This document shows, piece by piece, positions 1-8,953 of a DNA stretch of 64,000 nucleotides; the stretch's first letter is position 1, and each line of letters opens with the position of its first letter. Below the pieces are notes generated by a model. It was given only the letters and a program-made list of their open reading frames with translations, was not told where the DNA came from and searched no databases. Made by a program: the position numbers and the translations under genes. The stretch is from Candidatus Pelagibacter communis. Lineage in GTDB: Bacteria; Pseudomonadota; Alphaproteobacteria; Pelagibacterales; Pelagibacteraceae. The stretch spans positions 62,001 through 126,000 of the forward strand of contig NZ_CVSB01000037.1 of NCBI RefSeq assembly GCF_001179845.1, written 5' to 3'.

Positions 1-271
1 CTACTTTTTGGGTTGCTATAATTTTATTGGATGCATTATTTATTTCTTCTTCTGTGTATGGAATTTCAAAACCCATTCTTCTTGCAGAGTGAAAAAATCT
101 AGCTGTATGCTCTTCTAATTTGAAAATTGAACCATCATAAACTCTCTCACCCTCAAATACACAACTGGCGTAGTGCATACCATGGCTTAAAACATGTAGT
201 TTAACCTCAGCCCAATCAACTAATTCGTTGTTGTACCATATTTTTCCAGATCGCTTGTCGTAAGGTATCAT
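1..271 (-). CDS. ilvE: Branched-chain amino acid aminotransferase, N-terminal part
   Basis: The reverse strand reads 90 codons from an ATG at 271 and then leaves the window at base 1, so the C-terminal two thirds, including the PLP lysine, are not visible. The visible part has the typical IlvE opening: MIPYDKRSGKIW, a stretch around LSHGMHYASCVFEGERVY, and an EEHTARFF segment. These match fold-type IV PLP transaminases, which exchange amino groups between glutamate and the keto acids of Leu, Ile and Val in the cytoplasm. The gene points away from the MarR/response-regulator genes, with about 70 bases between the starts. Partial gene, family call fairly sure. Confidence 0.88.
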   Translation of the reverse strand, partial: MIPYDKRSGKIWYNNELVDWAEVKLHVLSHGMHYASCVFEGERVYDGSIFKLEEHTARFFHSARRMGFEIPYTEEEINNASNKIIATQKV

Positions 272-343
272 GTGTGAAAATTTTTTAATTTATAAATGAA
301 AAATATCTTTGTATCTTTAATATGTCAATATAACTTACCTATT

Positions 344-781
344 ATGAAAGAACTTTTATATTTAAAAGATGACCAGCTTAAAGATCTAATTGAAAAACTA
401 TTTGTAAGCTATAGAGAAACCTTTTCTGACTCTAAAAAAATATTAGATAGATATTCAATTGGTTTAGCACACCATAAAGTAATTCATTTACTGTCAATGT
501 ATGAGGGGATCTCAATTTCTGAGCTGCTTAAGAGATTAAAAGTAACAAAACAAAGTTTAAATCGTGTTCTCAAAGATTTGATTAAACTTGAAATCGTCAT
601 TTTTAAAAAAGATGACCAAGATACTAGAGTAAAGCATGTTTTTCTGAATGATAAAGGTAAAAAAATTTTTAATGAAATTTTCAATTTACAAAAAAAGAGA
701 ATTTATAATGCTTTATTAAGTTCAAGTTCTGAAGAAGTTATTAATTTTGATAATGTACTAAGTAAAATAATTAATGGATAA
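344..781 (+). CDS. petP: MarR-family transcriptional regulator (PetP-like)
   Basis: A 145-residue protein with a winged-helix core of the MarR type. The recognition region is around ISELLKRLKVTKQSLNRVLKDL, followed by a wing with a DDQDTRVKHVFL stretch. An in-frame start exists at 296, but the ATG at 344 gives the usual MarR length and is preferred. Its stop overlaps the start of the response-regulator gene by 8 bases. In Rhodobacter a MarR-like petP sits directly before petR near the cytochrome bc1 genes, and the same petP-petR order is seen here with petABC about 7 kb away. Ligand and target are unknown. The petP symbol rests on context. Confidence 0.75.
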   Translation: MKELLYLKDDQLKDLIEKLFVSYRETFSDSKKILDRYSIGLAHHKVIHLLSMYEGISISELLKRLKVTKQSLNRVLKDLIKLEIVIFKKDDQDTRVKHVFLNDKGKKIFNEIFNLQKKRIYNALLSSSSEEVINFDNVLSKIING

Positions 782-1451
782 GTTTATCGCACATATACTA
801 GTGGTTGATGATGATGATGGAATTAGATCTCTTGTAAAAAAATATTTAAATGAAAATAAATTTTTAGTCACTACTGCTGAAAATGCAGAAAATGCATCAG
901 AGAAAATAAAAATAATTAAGTTTGATTTAATAGTTTTGGATATCATGATGCCTGGTAAAAGTGGTCTTGAATTTTTAAAAGAAAATAAAAAAAAAATAGA
1001 TACACCAGTTATACTTCTCACTGCTAAAGGTGAAGCAAGTGAAAGGGTTGAAGGGTTAGAGATTGGTGCTGATGATTATTTACCGAAACCATTTGAACCA
1101 AAAGAATTAATTCTAAGAATACAGAACATCTTAAATAAAACTATCAAAACAGATCAGAAAAGGGTTATAGAATTTGCAAATGTCAAAATTGATTTGAATA
1201 AACTTTTAATATTTAAAAGTAATAAAGAATTTAAGATTAATGCAACGGAAAAAACGATTTTAGAAAAAATGATTAATAACCCAGGCAAAACATTTTCTAG
1301 GGAAGATATTGGTCAATTAATCAATTTAGATAAAGAGAGATCAATAGATGTTATTATTACTCGGCTTAGAAAAAAAATTGAAATTGATCCAAAAAATCCA
1401 AAATTTTTGCAAACAATAAGAGGTGCAGGATATGTTCTCTGGATTGAGTAA
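774..1451 (+). CDS. petR: OmpR/PhoB-family response regulator (PetR-like)
   Basis: A 225-residue two-component response regulator. The receiver domain (about residues 1-120) has the acidic pocket (VVDDDDG), the phospho-accepting Asp in LDIMMPGKSG, and the conserved Thr and Lys in LLTAKG and PKPF. The C-terminal half is an OmpR-type winged helix ending in IRGAGYVLW, typical of DNA-binding regulators of this class. It overlaps the MarR gene upstream by 8 bases and the histidine kinase downstream, so the three are probably co-translated. The kinase next door is its likely partner. petR is the name used for the Rhodobacter homologue needed for cytochrome bc1 synthesis, and an OmpR name would fit equally well. 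Confidence 0.85.
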   Translation: MDKFIAHILVVDDDDGIRSLVKKYLNENKFLVTTAENAENASEKIKIIKFDLIVLDIMMPGKSGLEFLKENKKKIDTPVILLTAKGEASERVEGLEIGADDYLPKPFEPKELILRIQNILNKTIKTDQKRVIEFANVKIDLNKLLIFKSNKEFKINATEKTILEKMINNPGKTFSREDIGQLINLDKERSIDVIITRLRKKIEIDPKNPKFLQTIRGAGYVLWIE

Positions 1452-2751
1452 TTACTTAAAAAAAATATTACCAAAAAGATTATTTTATAGAGCACTTCTT
1501 ATAGTTGCTATTCCAGTTTTGGTTTTGCAACTGGTAATTACAATTGTTTTTTTTGATAGCCTTTGGATCAAAACAAACAAGGGTATGACAAGAACCTTGG
1601 TAAATGAAATTAGTACATTTATTGAAGGCTATGAAAGTGAGCAAGAAAATAAACAAGAGTTGCTAGATCTTTTTTCCATATTTTTAGATTTAAATATTGA
1701 GTTTACCAATAACGAAAAATTACAAAATACAGATACTGAAAGATGGTTTAGTCCTATAGATAGAACTTTAAGAAGAGAACTAAAATCTAAATTTGGATTA
1801 GATGAATACTGGTTTGATACAACAAGTTATAAAGAATTAATTGATTTAAGAATTAAATACGAAAATGGTTATTTTAAATTTTTAGTGCCTAAAGATAGGG
1901 TTGCAAGTTCTTCAGCAAGAATATTTGCACTTTGGATCACAGTACCTGCAATTATAATGGTGATCATTTCTCTAATATTTTTAAAAAATCAAACTAGACC
2001 AATCACTAACCTAGCTCGTGCGGCTGAAAGGTTTGGTAAAGGAGAAAATATTGAAGAGTTCAAACCTTCTGGAGCCCTTGAAATAAGACAAGCAGGACAT
2101 GAATTTGATAAAATGAGAAAGAGAATTGAAAGACACTTAAATCAAAGAACAGAAATGTTATCTGGAATAAGTCATGATTTAAGAACACCCTTAACAAGGA
2201 TGAAACTACAATTAGCTTTTATAAGAGATAAAGAAACTGTTAATAAATTGACTGAAGATATCAATGAAATGGAGAAAATGTTAAATGAATATTTACAATT
2301 CACCAGCTCATCATATGTTGAAAAAGATGAAATGTTTAATCTATCTGAATTAATTTCAGAAGTTATTGATAAATATAATAATGAAAATATTTCACAAAAC
2401 TTAACACCAAGAATTTACTTTAATGGTAGGAAAAATTTAATTAATAGGTGTCTAAATAATCTAATTGATAATTCACTGAAATATGCAAATAAAGTCGAAA
2501 TTAGTTTAAGTAAAAAAAATACAAATTTATTCATTATTATTGATGATGATGGTCCTGGAATACCAAAAAATGAGTATGAAAATGTATTTAAACCTTTCTA
2601 TAAAATAGATAAGGGTCGAGCAGACTCAAAATCAAGTGTTGGTCTTGGTTTATCAATTTCATCTGACATTATTAAATCTCATGGAGGAAATATAATGTTA
2701 GAAAAATCAAAAATGGATGGTTTAAGAGTTAAGGTTTTCTTGCCCGTTTAA
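1432..2751 (+). CDS. EnvZ-like membrane sensor histidine kinase
   Basis: A 439-residue sensor kinase. A hydrophobic segment lies near residues 22-43, followed by a periplasmic domain of roughly 110 residues, a second membrane segment near 163-185 and a HAMP linker. The phospho-accepting His is near residue 248 in SHDLRTPLTR. The ATPase domain has an N box (NLIDNSLKYAN), a G1 box (DDDGPGIP) and a G2 box (GLGLSIS). A GTG nine bases upstream is in frame, but the ATG at 1432 is the likelier start. It overlaps the response-regulator gene, which argues for a cognate pair. Its last 23 bases overlap the 3' end of ubiK on the other strand. The stimulus cannot be read from sequence. Confidence 0.85.
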   Translation: MFSGLSNYLKKILPKRLFYRALLIVAIPVLVLQLVITIVFFDSLWIKTNKGMTRTLVNEISTFIEGYESEQENKQELLDLFSIFLDLNIEFTNNEKLQNTDTERWFSPIDRTLRRELKSKFGLDEYWFDTTSYKELIDLRIKYENGYFKFLVPKDRVASSSARIFALWITVPAIIMVIISLIFLKNQTRPITNLARAAERFGKGENIEEFKPSGALEIRQAGHEFDKMRKRIERHLNQRTEMLSGISHDLRTPLTRMKLQLAFIRDKETVNKLTEDINEMEKMLNEYLQFTSSSYVEKDEMFNLSELISEVIDKYNNENISQNLTPRIYFNGRKNLINRCLNNLIDNSLKYANKVEISLSKKNTNLFIIIDDDGPGIPKNEYENVFKPFYKIDKGRADSKSSVGLGLSISSDIIKSHGGNIMLEKSKMDGLRVKVFLPV

Positions 2752-2980
2752 CTTTTTTATTTTTTTTTTTATCAAGTTTATTTATTTTATTTTCAAGATT
2801 CTCAACACGTTTTGAGAGTACTTCAAACTCATCTTTGCTTGTAAGTTTCATTTTAAAAACAAACTCATCTCTTTTGGATTTTAAGATATTAAATAATTCA
2901 GTAGTTAAGTCTTTTGAAGATACTAGTCCCTGCTCTATTAATTTAGCAAACTTATCAATTATAAATTTAGAATTTTTCAT
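2729..2980 (-). CDS. ubiK: Ubiquinone biosynthesis accessory factor UbiK (BMFP/YqiC family)
   Basis: A small 83-residue protein. The N-terminal half is helical (FIIDKFAKLIEQG) and the C-terminal half is a predicted coiled coil (VLSKRVENLENKINKL) ending in a basic tail rich in Lys and Arg. This is the UbiK/BMFP layout. In Enterobacteria the protein assists the late aerobic steps of ubiquinone synthesis, probably through lipid binding and trimer formation. The Met at 2980 is chosen over a Met 15 bases upstream because family members begin at this point. The gene is convergent with the kinase gene, overlapping it by 23 bases, and divergent from lgt with a 32-base spacer. Confidence 0.72.
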   Translation of the reverse strand: MKNSKFIIDKFAKLIEQGLVSSKDLTTELFNILKSKRDEFVFKMKLTSKDEFEVLSKRVENLENKINKLDKKKNKKVKRARKP

Positions 2981-3012
2981 ATTTAAGATATACATTATAA
3001 GTATTATTAAAA

Positions 3013-3783
3013 ATGTTCATTAATAATTTTGACCCAGTAGCCTTAGAAATATTTTCTCTAGAAATCAGATGGTATTCTTTAGCTTATATGTTTGGAATTA
3101 TATTAGGCTGGATTCTCGCAAAAAAATTATTTATCCAAGACATAGAAGTTAAAAATAAATTTGATGATTATTTAACTTATTTAATTATAGGTATAATTTT
3201 AGGAGGAAGACTTGGTTATATTATTATTTATAATTTAAGTTTTTATATAAATAATCCATTAGATATATTTAAAATTTGGCAAGGAGGAATGTCCTTCCAT
3301 GGTGGTTTAATTGGAGTTATTTTCGCATCTATATTTTTCGCTAGAAAAAATAATCAAAATCCATTCTTATATTTAGATATTGTTGCTTTAGTAGCTCCAG
3401 TCGGATTATTTTTTGGACGAATAGCAAACTTTATAAATTCAGAGTTGTATGGAACTATAACTAATGTACCCTGGGCAGTAACATTTGTTCAGGTAGATAA
3501 TCTTCCTAGGCATCCCTCGCAATTATATGAAGCACTATTAGAGGGTTTATTTTTATTTTTATTATTAATTTATTTTAAAAATAAATTTTCAAACAAACCT
3601 GGTGTGATTTCAGGATTATTTTTAATAATTTACTCAATTTTCAGATTTATTATTGAATTTTACAGAGTACCAGATGAACAGCTTGGTTATATACTTTTAA
3701 ACTTAACGATGGGGCAAGTAGTAAGTTTAATATTTATAATATCAGGAGTAATCTTATTTTATTTAAAATATGAAACTCGCTAA
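3013..3783 (+). CDS. lgt: Prolipoprotein diacylglyceryl transferase
   Basis: Lgt moves diacylglycerol from phosphatidylglycerol to the lipobox cysteine of prolipoproteins in the inner membrane, the first step of lipoprotein maturation. The 256-residue protein is strongly hydrophobic with about seven membrane segments. It carries the family HGG motif near residue 96, an essential-type Arg region in GGRLGYI, and the FGRIANFINSELYG signature. LspA, which acts next, is encoded far away at 55882-56382. The gene ends 14 bases inside the next coding region, which suggests co-translation with the MidA-type methyltransferase, an order common in alphaproteobacteria. Confidence 0.95.
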   Translation: MFINNFDPVALEIFSLEIRWYSLAYMFGIILGWILAKKLFIQDIEVKNKFDDYLTYLIIGIILGGRLGYIIIYNLSFYINNPLDIFKIWQGGMSFHGGLIGVIFASIFFARKNNQNPFLYLDIVALVAPVGLFFGRIANFINSELYGTITNVPWAVTFVQVDNLPRHPSQLYEALLEGLFLFLLLIYFKNKFSNKPGVISGLFLIIYSIFRFIIEFYRVPDEQLGYILLNLTMGQVVSLIFIISGVILFYLKYETR

Positions 3784-4822
3784 AACAAATAATTTACCAT
3801 TAGATCAATTTATAAATTTTGCTCTTTACGATAAGGACAAAGGTTTTTATATGAAAAAAAATCCTTTTGGTGAAGATGGAGACTTTATTACTGCTCCCAA
3901 TGTCACAAGATTATTTTCGGAGATTATTGCAATTTGGACGATTACTTTTTGGAAAAGCATTGGCTCTCCAAAAAAATTTAATTTGCTAGAACTGGGAGCT
4001 GGAAATGGTGAAATGATGAAAGTCATAGATGAGACACTTATAAATTTTCCTGAGTGTTATAATGCCTGCAGTTTTGTAATTCATGAAAAAAGTGATTTTT
4101 TATTAAATGAACAAAAAAAAAATTTAAATTCTAAAAAATTTTCATGGTTAAAAAACATTAAAAAAATAAACTCAAATCCAACAATTTTTTTAGCTAATGA
4201 ATTTTTTGACGCCATACCGATCAAACAATTTTTTAAAAAAAAAGATAGTTGGTTTGAAAGATTTGTGAATTTAAGTGATCCAAACAAAGCTGAATTTAAA
4301 GAAGAAAAAATTGATATAGAAACAATTGAAAAACATCTTAATTTCGAAATATCAAAAGATCAAAGTGTTATAGAATATTCGCCAGATACATTTAAATATT
4401 TAAAAACAATTTGTGACTTAATACAAAAAAATGATGGAGGAATGTTAGTTATTGATTATGGTTATGCAGATAGCAAAATGCATGAAACTCTTCAGGCAGT
4501 AAATAATCACAAATATTCTAACGTTTTAGAAAATATTGGAGACTCTGATATTACCTACAATATAAACTTTCATTCCTTTGAAAAATTTATTAATCAGTTT
4601 AAAGAAGTTAATTCAATTTTTACAAATCAAAAAAAATTTTTGACAAATATGGGTATTCTTCAAAGAGCAGAAATAATAAGCAAAAATATAGCATTTTCTA
4701 AAAAAGCAGATTTATTTTATCGAGTAAGACGTTTAATAGATGAAAATCAAATGGGTGAATTGTTCAAAGTCATGCTTGTAAAAAATAGGAGAAACAATTT
4801 TAAGACAGGTTTTCAAAATTGA
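3770..4822 (+). CDS. SAM-dependent methyltransferase, MidA/NDUFAF7 family (DUF185)
   Basis: A 350-residue protein of the COG1565/DUF185 family. It has an N-terminal segment FALYDKDKGFYMKK, the family GDFITAPNVTRLFSEI stretch, and a class I SAM-binding motif LLELGAGNGEMM near residue 75. The acidic segment VIDYGYAD lies further on. The mitochondrial relative NDUFAF7 dimethylates an arginine of a complex I subunit. A complex I assembly role here is therefore plausible but not shown by the sequence. The gene overlaps lgt by 14 bases and pgeF by 4 bases, so the three form one translationally coupled unit. Confidence 0.85.
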   Translation: MKLAKTNNLPLDQFINFALYDKDKGFYMKKNPFGEDGDFITAPNVTRLFSEIIAIWTITFWKSIGSPKKFNLLELGAGNGEMMKVIDETLINFPECYNACSFVIHEKSDFLLNEQKKNLNSKKFSWLKNIKKINSNPTIFLANEFFDAIPIKQFFKKKDSWFERFVNLSDPNKAEFKEEKIDIETIEKHLNFEISKDQSVIEYSPDTFKYLKTICDLIQKNDGGMLVIDYGYADSKMHETLQAVNNHKYSNVLENIGDSDITYNINFHSFEKFINQFKEVNSIFTNQKKFLTNMGILQRAEIISKNIAFSKKADLFYRVRRLIDENQMGELFKVMLVKNRRNNFKTGFQN

Positions 4823-5577
4823 TAAAATCAAAAAAACTTTCGAAAATAAATATAATTAAACATGGTTTTTTTAATAAAACTGGTGGTAAATCAAAAAAAA
4901 TTTATAAAAGTTTAAACTGTGGTCCTGGTTCTAAAGATAATCCCTCAGATGTTAAAAAAAATTTACAAATAGTTAAAAAAAAAATAAAAAGCACCGCTAA
5001 ACGTATTTTTTTACTTCATCAAATGCATAGTAATAAGTTTGTTTATATTAATAAAAAAAATAAATTTAGATCAAAACCAAAAGCAGACGCAGTAATTACA
5101 AACCAAAAAAACATACCAATTGGTGTTTTAACTGCTGACTGTGTGCCGATTTTAATCTGTGATGAAAGAATAAAATTAGTTGCTGCAATTCATGCAGGAT
5201 GGAAAGGTGCATACAAAGATATAATTAGCAAAGTAATCCAATTTATGATCAAAAAAGGATCTAATCCTAAAAATATTACTGCAGCTATCGGACCTGCTAT
5301 CTCAGCTAAAAATTATGAAGTCAAACAAGATTTTAAAAGAAAATTTATAAAAAAGGATAAAAAAAATAATAAATTTTTTAAAATTAAGTACAAAAAGCTT
5401 TATTTTGATTTACCTAAATATGTAAAATCATGTCTTTTAAAGAATAAAATAAAAAATATTGAGTCTTTAAATATTGATACATTTAATATTAATAATAATT
5501 TTTTTAGTGCAAGAAGAGCGCTAAGGCTAAATCATGATGATTATGGTAGAAATATTTCAATAATTATGCTTAATTAG
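4819..5577 (+). CDS. pgeF: Peptidoglycan editing factor PgeF (YfiH/laccase-domain family)
   Basis: A 252-residue protein with the COG1496 signature. A metal-type His is in LLHQMHSN, a Cys in TADCVPILICD, a second His in AAIHAGWKGA, and a closing FSARR motif. E. coli YfiH removes misincorporated serine from cell-wall precursors. Older annotation as polyphenol oxidase comes from the same fold. The coding region seems to start at a TTG at 4819 that overlaps the previous stop codon by 4 bases, and no better start is visible nearby. The composition is very Lys/Asn-rich, like its neighbours. Confidence 0.88.
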   Translation: MIKSKKLSKINIIKHGFFNKTGGKSKKIYKSLNCGPGSKDNPSDVKKNLQIVKKKIKSTAKRIFLLHQMHSNKFVYINKKNKFRSKPKADAVITNQKNIPIGVLTADCVPILICDERIKLVAAIHAGWKGAYKDIISKVIQFMIKKGSNPKNITAAIGPAISAKNYEVKQDFKRKFIKKDKKNNKFFKIKYKKLYFDLPKYVKSCLLKNKIKNIESLNIDTFNINNNFFSARRALRLNHDDYGRNISIIMLN

Positions 5578-5586
5578 GTTTTTTTA

Positions 5587-6519
5587 ATGAAATTATTATC
5601 CGGAAATAGCAACAAACCATTAAGCAAGAATATTGCTAAATATCTAAAATCTAAATTGGTTAACTCAAGCATTAGAAATTTTTCTGATGGAGAAATTTAT
5701 GTTGAAATAAATGAGAATATCAGAGGTAACAGTATTTTTATAATTCAATCTGTTTCTTCGCCTGCAAATGATAATTTGATGGAGCTTTTATTGTGTATTG
5801 ATGCACTAAAAAGATCTTCTGCAAAAAATATAACTGCCGTAATTCCATATTTTGGTTATGCCAGACAAGACAGAAAGGTAGTACCTAGAACTTCAATTTC
5901 TGCAAAACTAGTATCAAACTTAATTACAAAAGCGGGAGCTGACAGAGTAGTTACTGTTGATTTACATGCAGGTCAAATTCAAGGTTTCTTTGATATTCCG
6001 GTAGACAACTTGTTTGCAACACCTATTTTTGCAAGACATGCAAAAAAAAAGATAAAAAGTAAAAACCTTATTTGCGTTGCTCCAGATGTGGGTGGAACTG
6101 AGCGAGCAAGAGCACTAGGTAAACTACTAAATGTTGGATTAGCAATTGTAGATAAAAGACGACCGAAGCCAGGTCAATCTCAAGTCATGAATGTCATAGG
6201 AGATGTAAAAGGTAAAACTTGTATAATTGTAGATGATATAATCGATTCTGGTGGAACAATAGTAAATGCAGCTAAAGCTCTTAAAGATAGAGGGGCTAAA
6301 GAAGTTTATGTCTATATAACTCATGGTGTTCTTAGTGGTGAAGCTGTAAAAAAAATTAAAAATTCAGCAATTAAGAATTTAGTAATAACTGATACGATCG
6401 ATAACATGAGCAGAACTAAAGGTGTTAAAAACATTGAGGTTCTGTCAATTTCAGGGCTTATGGGAGAAGCAATTAAAAGAATATCTAATTCAACCTCAGT
6501 ATCAGATTTATTCAAATAA
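5587..6519 (+). CDS. prs: Ribose-phosphate pyrophosphokinase
   Basis: Prs makes PRPP from ribose-5-phosphate and ATP for purine, pyrimidine, His, Trp and NAD synthesis. At 310 residues it has the normal bacterial length. Recognisable parts are the N-terminal [12 protein letters not shown], the [10 protein letters not shown] stretch, the catalytic loop [10 protein letters not shown], and the PRPP-binding loop [10 protein letters not shown] near residue 220. It lies 9 bases after pgeF and is followed by rplY, pth and ychF, a common alphaproteobacterial order. No Shine-Dalgarno-like motif is visible; a T run precedes the ATG. Confidence 0.96.
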   Translation: MKLLSGNSNKPLSKNIAKYLKSKLVNSSIRNFSDGEIYVEINENIRGNSIFIIQSVSSPANDNLMELLLCIDALKRSSAKNITAVIPYFGYARQDRKVVPRTSISAKLVSNLITKAGADRVVTVDLHAGQIQGFFDIPVDNLFATPIFARHAKKKIKSKNLICVAPDVGGTERARALGKLLNVGLAIVDKRRPKPGQSQVMNVIGDVKGKTCIIVDDIIDSGGTIVNAAKALKDRGAKEVYVYITHGVLSGEAVKKIKNSAIKNLVITDTIDNMSRTKGVKNIEVLSISGLMGEAIKRISNSTSVSDLFK

Positions 6520-6564
6520 ATACCTTGAGTTATTAAGTAACTTGAGCTAAAAACCCTTGTTTTT

Positions 6565-7278
6565 ATGAATTCATTAGATGCCAACATCAGAAATACCAAA
6601 ACTAAAGGTGAATTAAATTCATTAAGAGATAATGGTAATGTGCCTGCTATAATTTATGGTGGAGAGGCTCAAAACGAGAAAATTTCAATATCTAAAAAAA
6701 TACTCAAGTCACTAATTGAAAAAGAAAACTTTTTATCAAGCATCATAACTTTAAATATTGATGGCAAACCTCAAAAAGTTCTACCAAGAGAAATAAAATA
6801 TGACATTATTTCAGATGAACCAATTCATGTAGACTTTCTAAGAATAGTTTCAGGCATAAAAGTTAGAATTGAAGTTCCAGTAAAATTTTTAAATCATGAA
6901 AAATCACCTGGTTTGAAAAGAGGTGGGGTTTTAAACATTGTACGAAGAAAAGTTGAACTAAAATGTCCAAGCGAAAAAATTCCTGAAAATCTTGTAATAG
7001 ATCTTGATGGAGTTGATATTGGAGAGAGTTTTAAGATCTCTTCTATAAATCTTGACAGTGAAGTTACTCCTACAATTCAAGGAAGAGATTTCGTAATTGC
7101 AACTCTAGCAGCTCCGACTGTTATGAAAGAACCTGAAAAACCTGCAGAAGCTGATGCGGCTGAGGGAGAAGGTGCTGAAGGAGCAGAGGCGGCGGCAGCT
7201 GAAGGTGGAGATAAGACAGCAGCTGAAAGTGATAAAAAAGAAGGTGAAGATAAAAAACCCGCTGAAGAAAAAAAATAA
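6565..7278 (+). CDS. rplY: 50S ribosomal protein L25 (CTC type, long form)
   Basis: L25 binds 5S rRNA in the large ribosomal subunit. The 237-residue protein starts with the 5S-binding domain (RNTKTKGELNSLR, then VPAIIYGG) and continues with the TL5/CTC beta domain (VDFLRI, GLKRGGVLNIV). It ends in a tail of about 45 residues made almost only of Ala, Glu, Gly and Lys. Such acidic Ala-rich tails are common in alphaproteobacterial L25 and are probably disordered. The gene stands 45 bases after prs and 41 bases before pth. A second reading frame over the tail is a composition artefact and not a gene. Confidence 0.93.
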   Translation: MNSLDANIRNTKTKGELNSLRDNGNVPAIIYGGEAQNEKISISKKILKSLIEKENFLSSIITLNIDGKPQKVLPREIKYDIISDEPIHVDFLRIVSGIKVRIEVPVKFLNHEKSPGLKRGGVLNIVRRKVELKCPSEKIPENLVIDLDGVDIGESFKISSINLDSEVTPTIQGRDFVIATLAAPTVMKEPEKPAEADAAEGEGAEGAEAAAAEGGDKTAAESDKKEGEDKKPAEEKK

Positions 7279-7319
7279 GTTAATTAAAATTGAATTTTAT
7301 TCTCCAATATTAATATTTT

Positions 7320-7880
7320 ATGCTTCTACTTGTAGGATTAGGCAATCCAACCCCAGATAGTGAAAAAAATAGACACAATATTGGTTTCAAGATTATAGAT
7401 GCAATAAATAAAAAATTTGGACTTTCAAAACAAAAACCAAAATTCAAAGGACTTCTTACAACTGGTAATGTGGGTGAACAAAAAGTTTATGCAATTAAAC
7501 CTTTAACATTTATGAATAATTCTGGAATTTGTATTAGAGAATTAATTGAATATTTTAAAATAGATGCTGAGGATGTTATCGTTTTTCATGACGATCTAGA
7601 TGTAGAATTTGGAAAAATAAAAGCAAAATTTGGTGGCTCTGATGCAGGACATAACGGAATTGCATCAATAGATAAATTTATTGGTAAAGATTATTCAAGA
7701 GTGCGAATAGGAATTGGTAAACCAAAAGATAAAATGGAAGTTAGTGATTTTGTTCTTCAAAATTTTGACGAGGATGAAATGCTTGAATTGGAAAAAATTA
7801 CCAATAACATCACAGATTCTATTTCAATACTTATCGAAAAGAAATTAGATTTATTCTCTAGTACTGTAAATAATAAATAA
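7320..7880 (+). CDS. pth: Peptidyl-tRNA hydrolase
   Basis: Pth releases tRNA from peptidyl-tRNA that drops off ribosomes. The 186-residue protein shows the family hallmarks: GLGNPTPDSEKNRHNIGF with the catalytic His near residue 20, the KPLTFMNNSG segment with the conserved Asn, the HDDLDVEFG stretch with the catalytic Asp, and GGSDAGHNGI. Length is normal. Its stop codon overlaps the ATG of ychF by one base (TAATG), which suggests translational coupling. The L25-Pth-YchF order is widely conserved and links the three to ribosome function. Confidence 0.96.
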   Translation: MLLLVGLGNPTPDSEKNRHNIGFKIIDAINKKFGLSKQKPKFKGLLTTGNVGEQKVYAIKPLTFMNNSGICIRELIEYFKIDAEDVIVFHDDLDVEFGKIKAKFGGSDAGHNGIASIDKFIGKDYSRVRIGIGKPKDKMEVSDFVLQNFDEDEMLELEKITNNITDSISILIEKKLDLFSSTVNNK

Positions 7881-8953
7881 TGAGTTTTAAATGTGGAATT
7901 GTTGGTTTGCCTAATGTGGGTAAATCTACACTCTTCAATGCTCTAACAAACTCAGGCAAAGCCCAAGCTGCAAATTTTCCATTTTGTACGATAGATCCTA
8001 ATGTGGGAGTAGTCCCTGTTCCAGATAAAAGATTGAACAAATTATCAGAAGTTTCAAAATCAAAAAAAACAATAAATACAACTATTTCATTTGTAGATAT
8101 AGCTGGTCTTGTGAAAGGTGCATCTAAAGGTGAAGGATTAGGCAATAAATTTCTGTCCCACATAAGAGAAGTTGATGCAGTTATTCATATGATTAGATGC
8201 TTTGACTCGGACGATATTCAAAATGTTAATCCTAATGTTGACCCAATAAGAGATCTTGAGATCATTGAAACTGAAATGATGTTGGCTGACCTAGAATCTA
8301 TCCAAAAAAGACTTGAAAAAAATAATAAGAAAAATGTAGACGAAGATCAGCTTAAAATTTTAGAGATTGCATTAGACTGTATTAATAATGACAAAGATAT
8401 ATCAACATTAAATTCTCAATTTGATACAAAACAACTTAATCAAAGTGGTCTTTTATCAATAAAACCAAAGATTTTTGTTTGCAATGTTGATGAGCAAAGC
8501 GTACAGGATGGAAATCAATATACTAAAAACTTTATTGAAAAATTTGGAAAAGATAACACTCTGATTGTTTCTGCGGACATAGAGAACCAAATAAATGAAT
8601 TAGCAGATGATGAAAAAAAAAATTATATGGATATGATTGGTTTAAAAGATACAGGTCTGAGTATGTTAATTCAAAAGGGCTATAAAATATTAGAACTTGA
8701 TACGTATTTTACCTCTGGACCTGAAGAAACAAGGGCTTGGACTATTCAAAAAAACTGCACTGCTCCTAAAGCTGCAGGTGAAATTCATACAGATTTTGAA
8801 AAAGGCTTCATTAGAGCTGAAACTATATCTTATGAAGATTTCGTTGCTAATGATGGATGGGTAAATTCTAAAGCAAATGGAAAAATGAGACTAGAAGGTA
8901 AAGATTATATTGTGAAAGATGGAGACGTACTAAACTTCAGATTCAACACGTGA
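7880..8953 (+). CDS. ychF: Redox-regulated ATPase/GTPase YchF (OLA1 family)
   Basis: A 357-residue Obg-related P-loop NTPase. The G1 loop GLPNVGKSTLFNALT opens the protein, the G3 motif DIAGLVKGA is near residue 75, and a TGS domain closes it (AAGEIHTDFEKGFIRAE). YchF binds ribosomes and prefers ATP over GTP in studied homologues. It is linked to stress responses and translation. The last 24 bases overlap the 3' end of petC on the opposite strand, so the two transcripts must converge within coding sequence; no terminator is visible. Confidence 0.95.
   Translation: MSFKCGIVGLPNVGKSTLFNALTNSGKAQAANFPFCTIDPNVGVVPVPDKRLNKLSEVSKSKKTINTTISFVDIAGLVKGASKGEGLGNKFLSHIREVDAVIHMIRCFDSDDIQNVNPNVDPIRDLEIIETEMMLADLESIQKRLEKNNKKNVDEDQLKILEIALDCINNDKDISTLNSQFDTKQLNQSGLLSIKPKIFVCNVDEQSVQDGNQYTKNFIEKFGKDNTLIVSADIENQINELADDEKKNYMDMIGLKDTGLSMLIQKGYKILELDTYFTSGPEETRAWTIQKNCTAPKAAGEIHTDFEKGFIRAETISYEDFVANDGWVNSKANGKMRLEGKDYIVKDGDVLNFRFNT

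Noticed and set aside
7154-7360. Open frame overlapping the end of rplY and the start of pth
   Set aside because: It is the shifted frame of the Ala/Glu-rich L25 tail, with Lys/Arg/Gln low complexity, and overlaps two well-supported genes.
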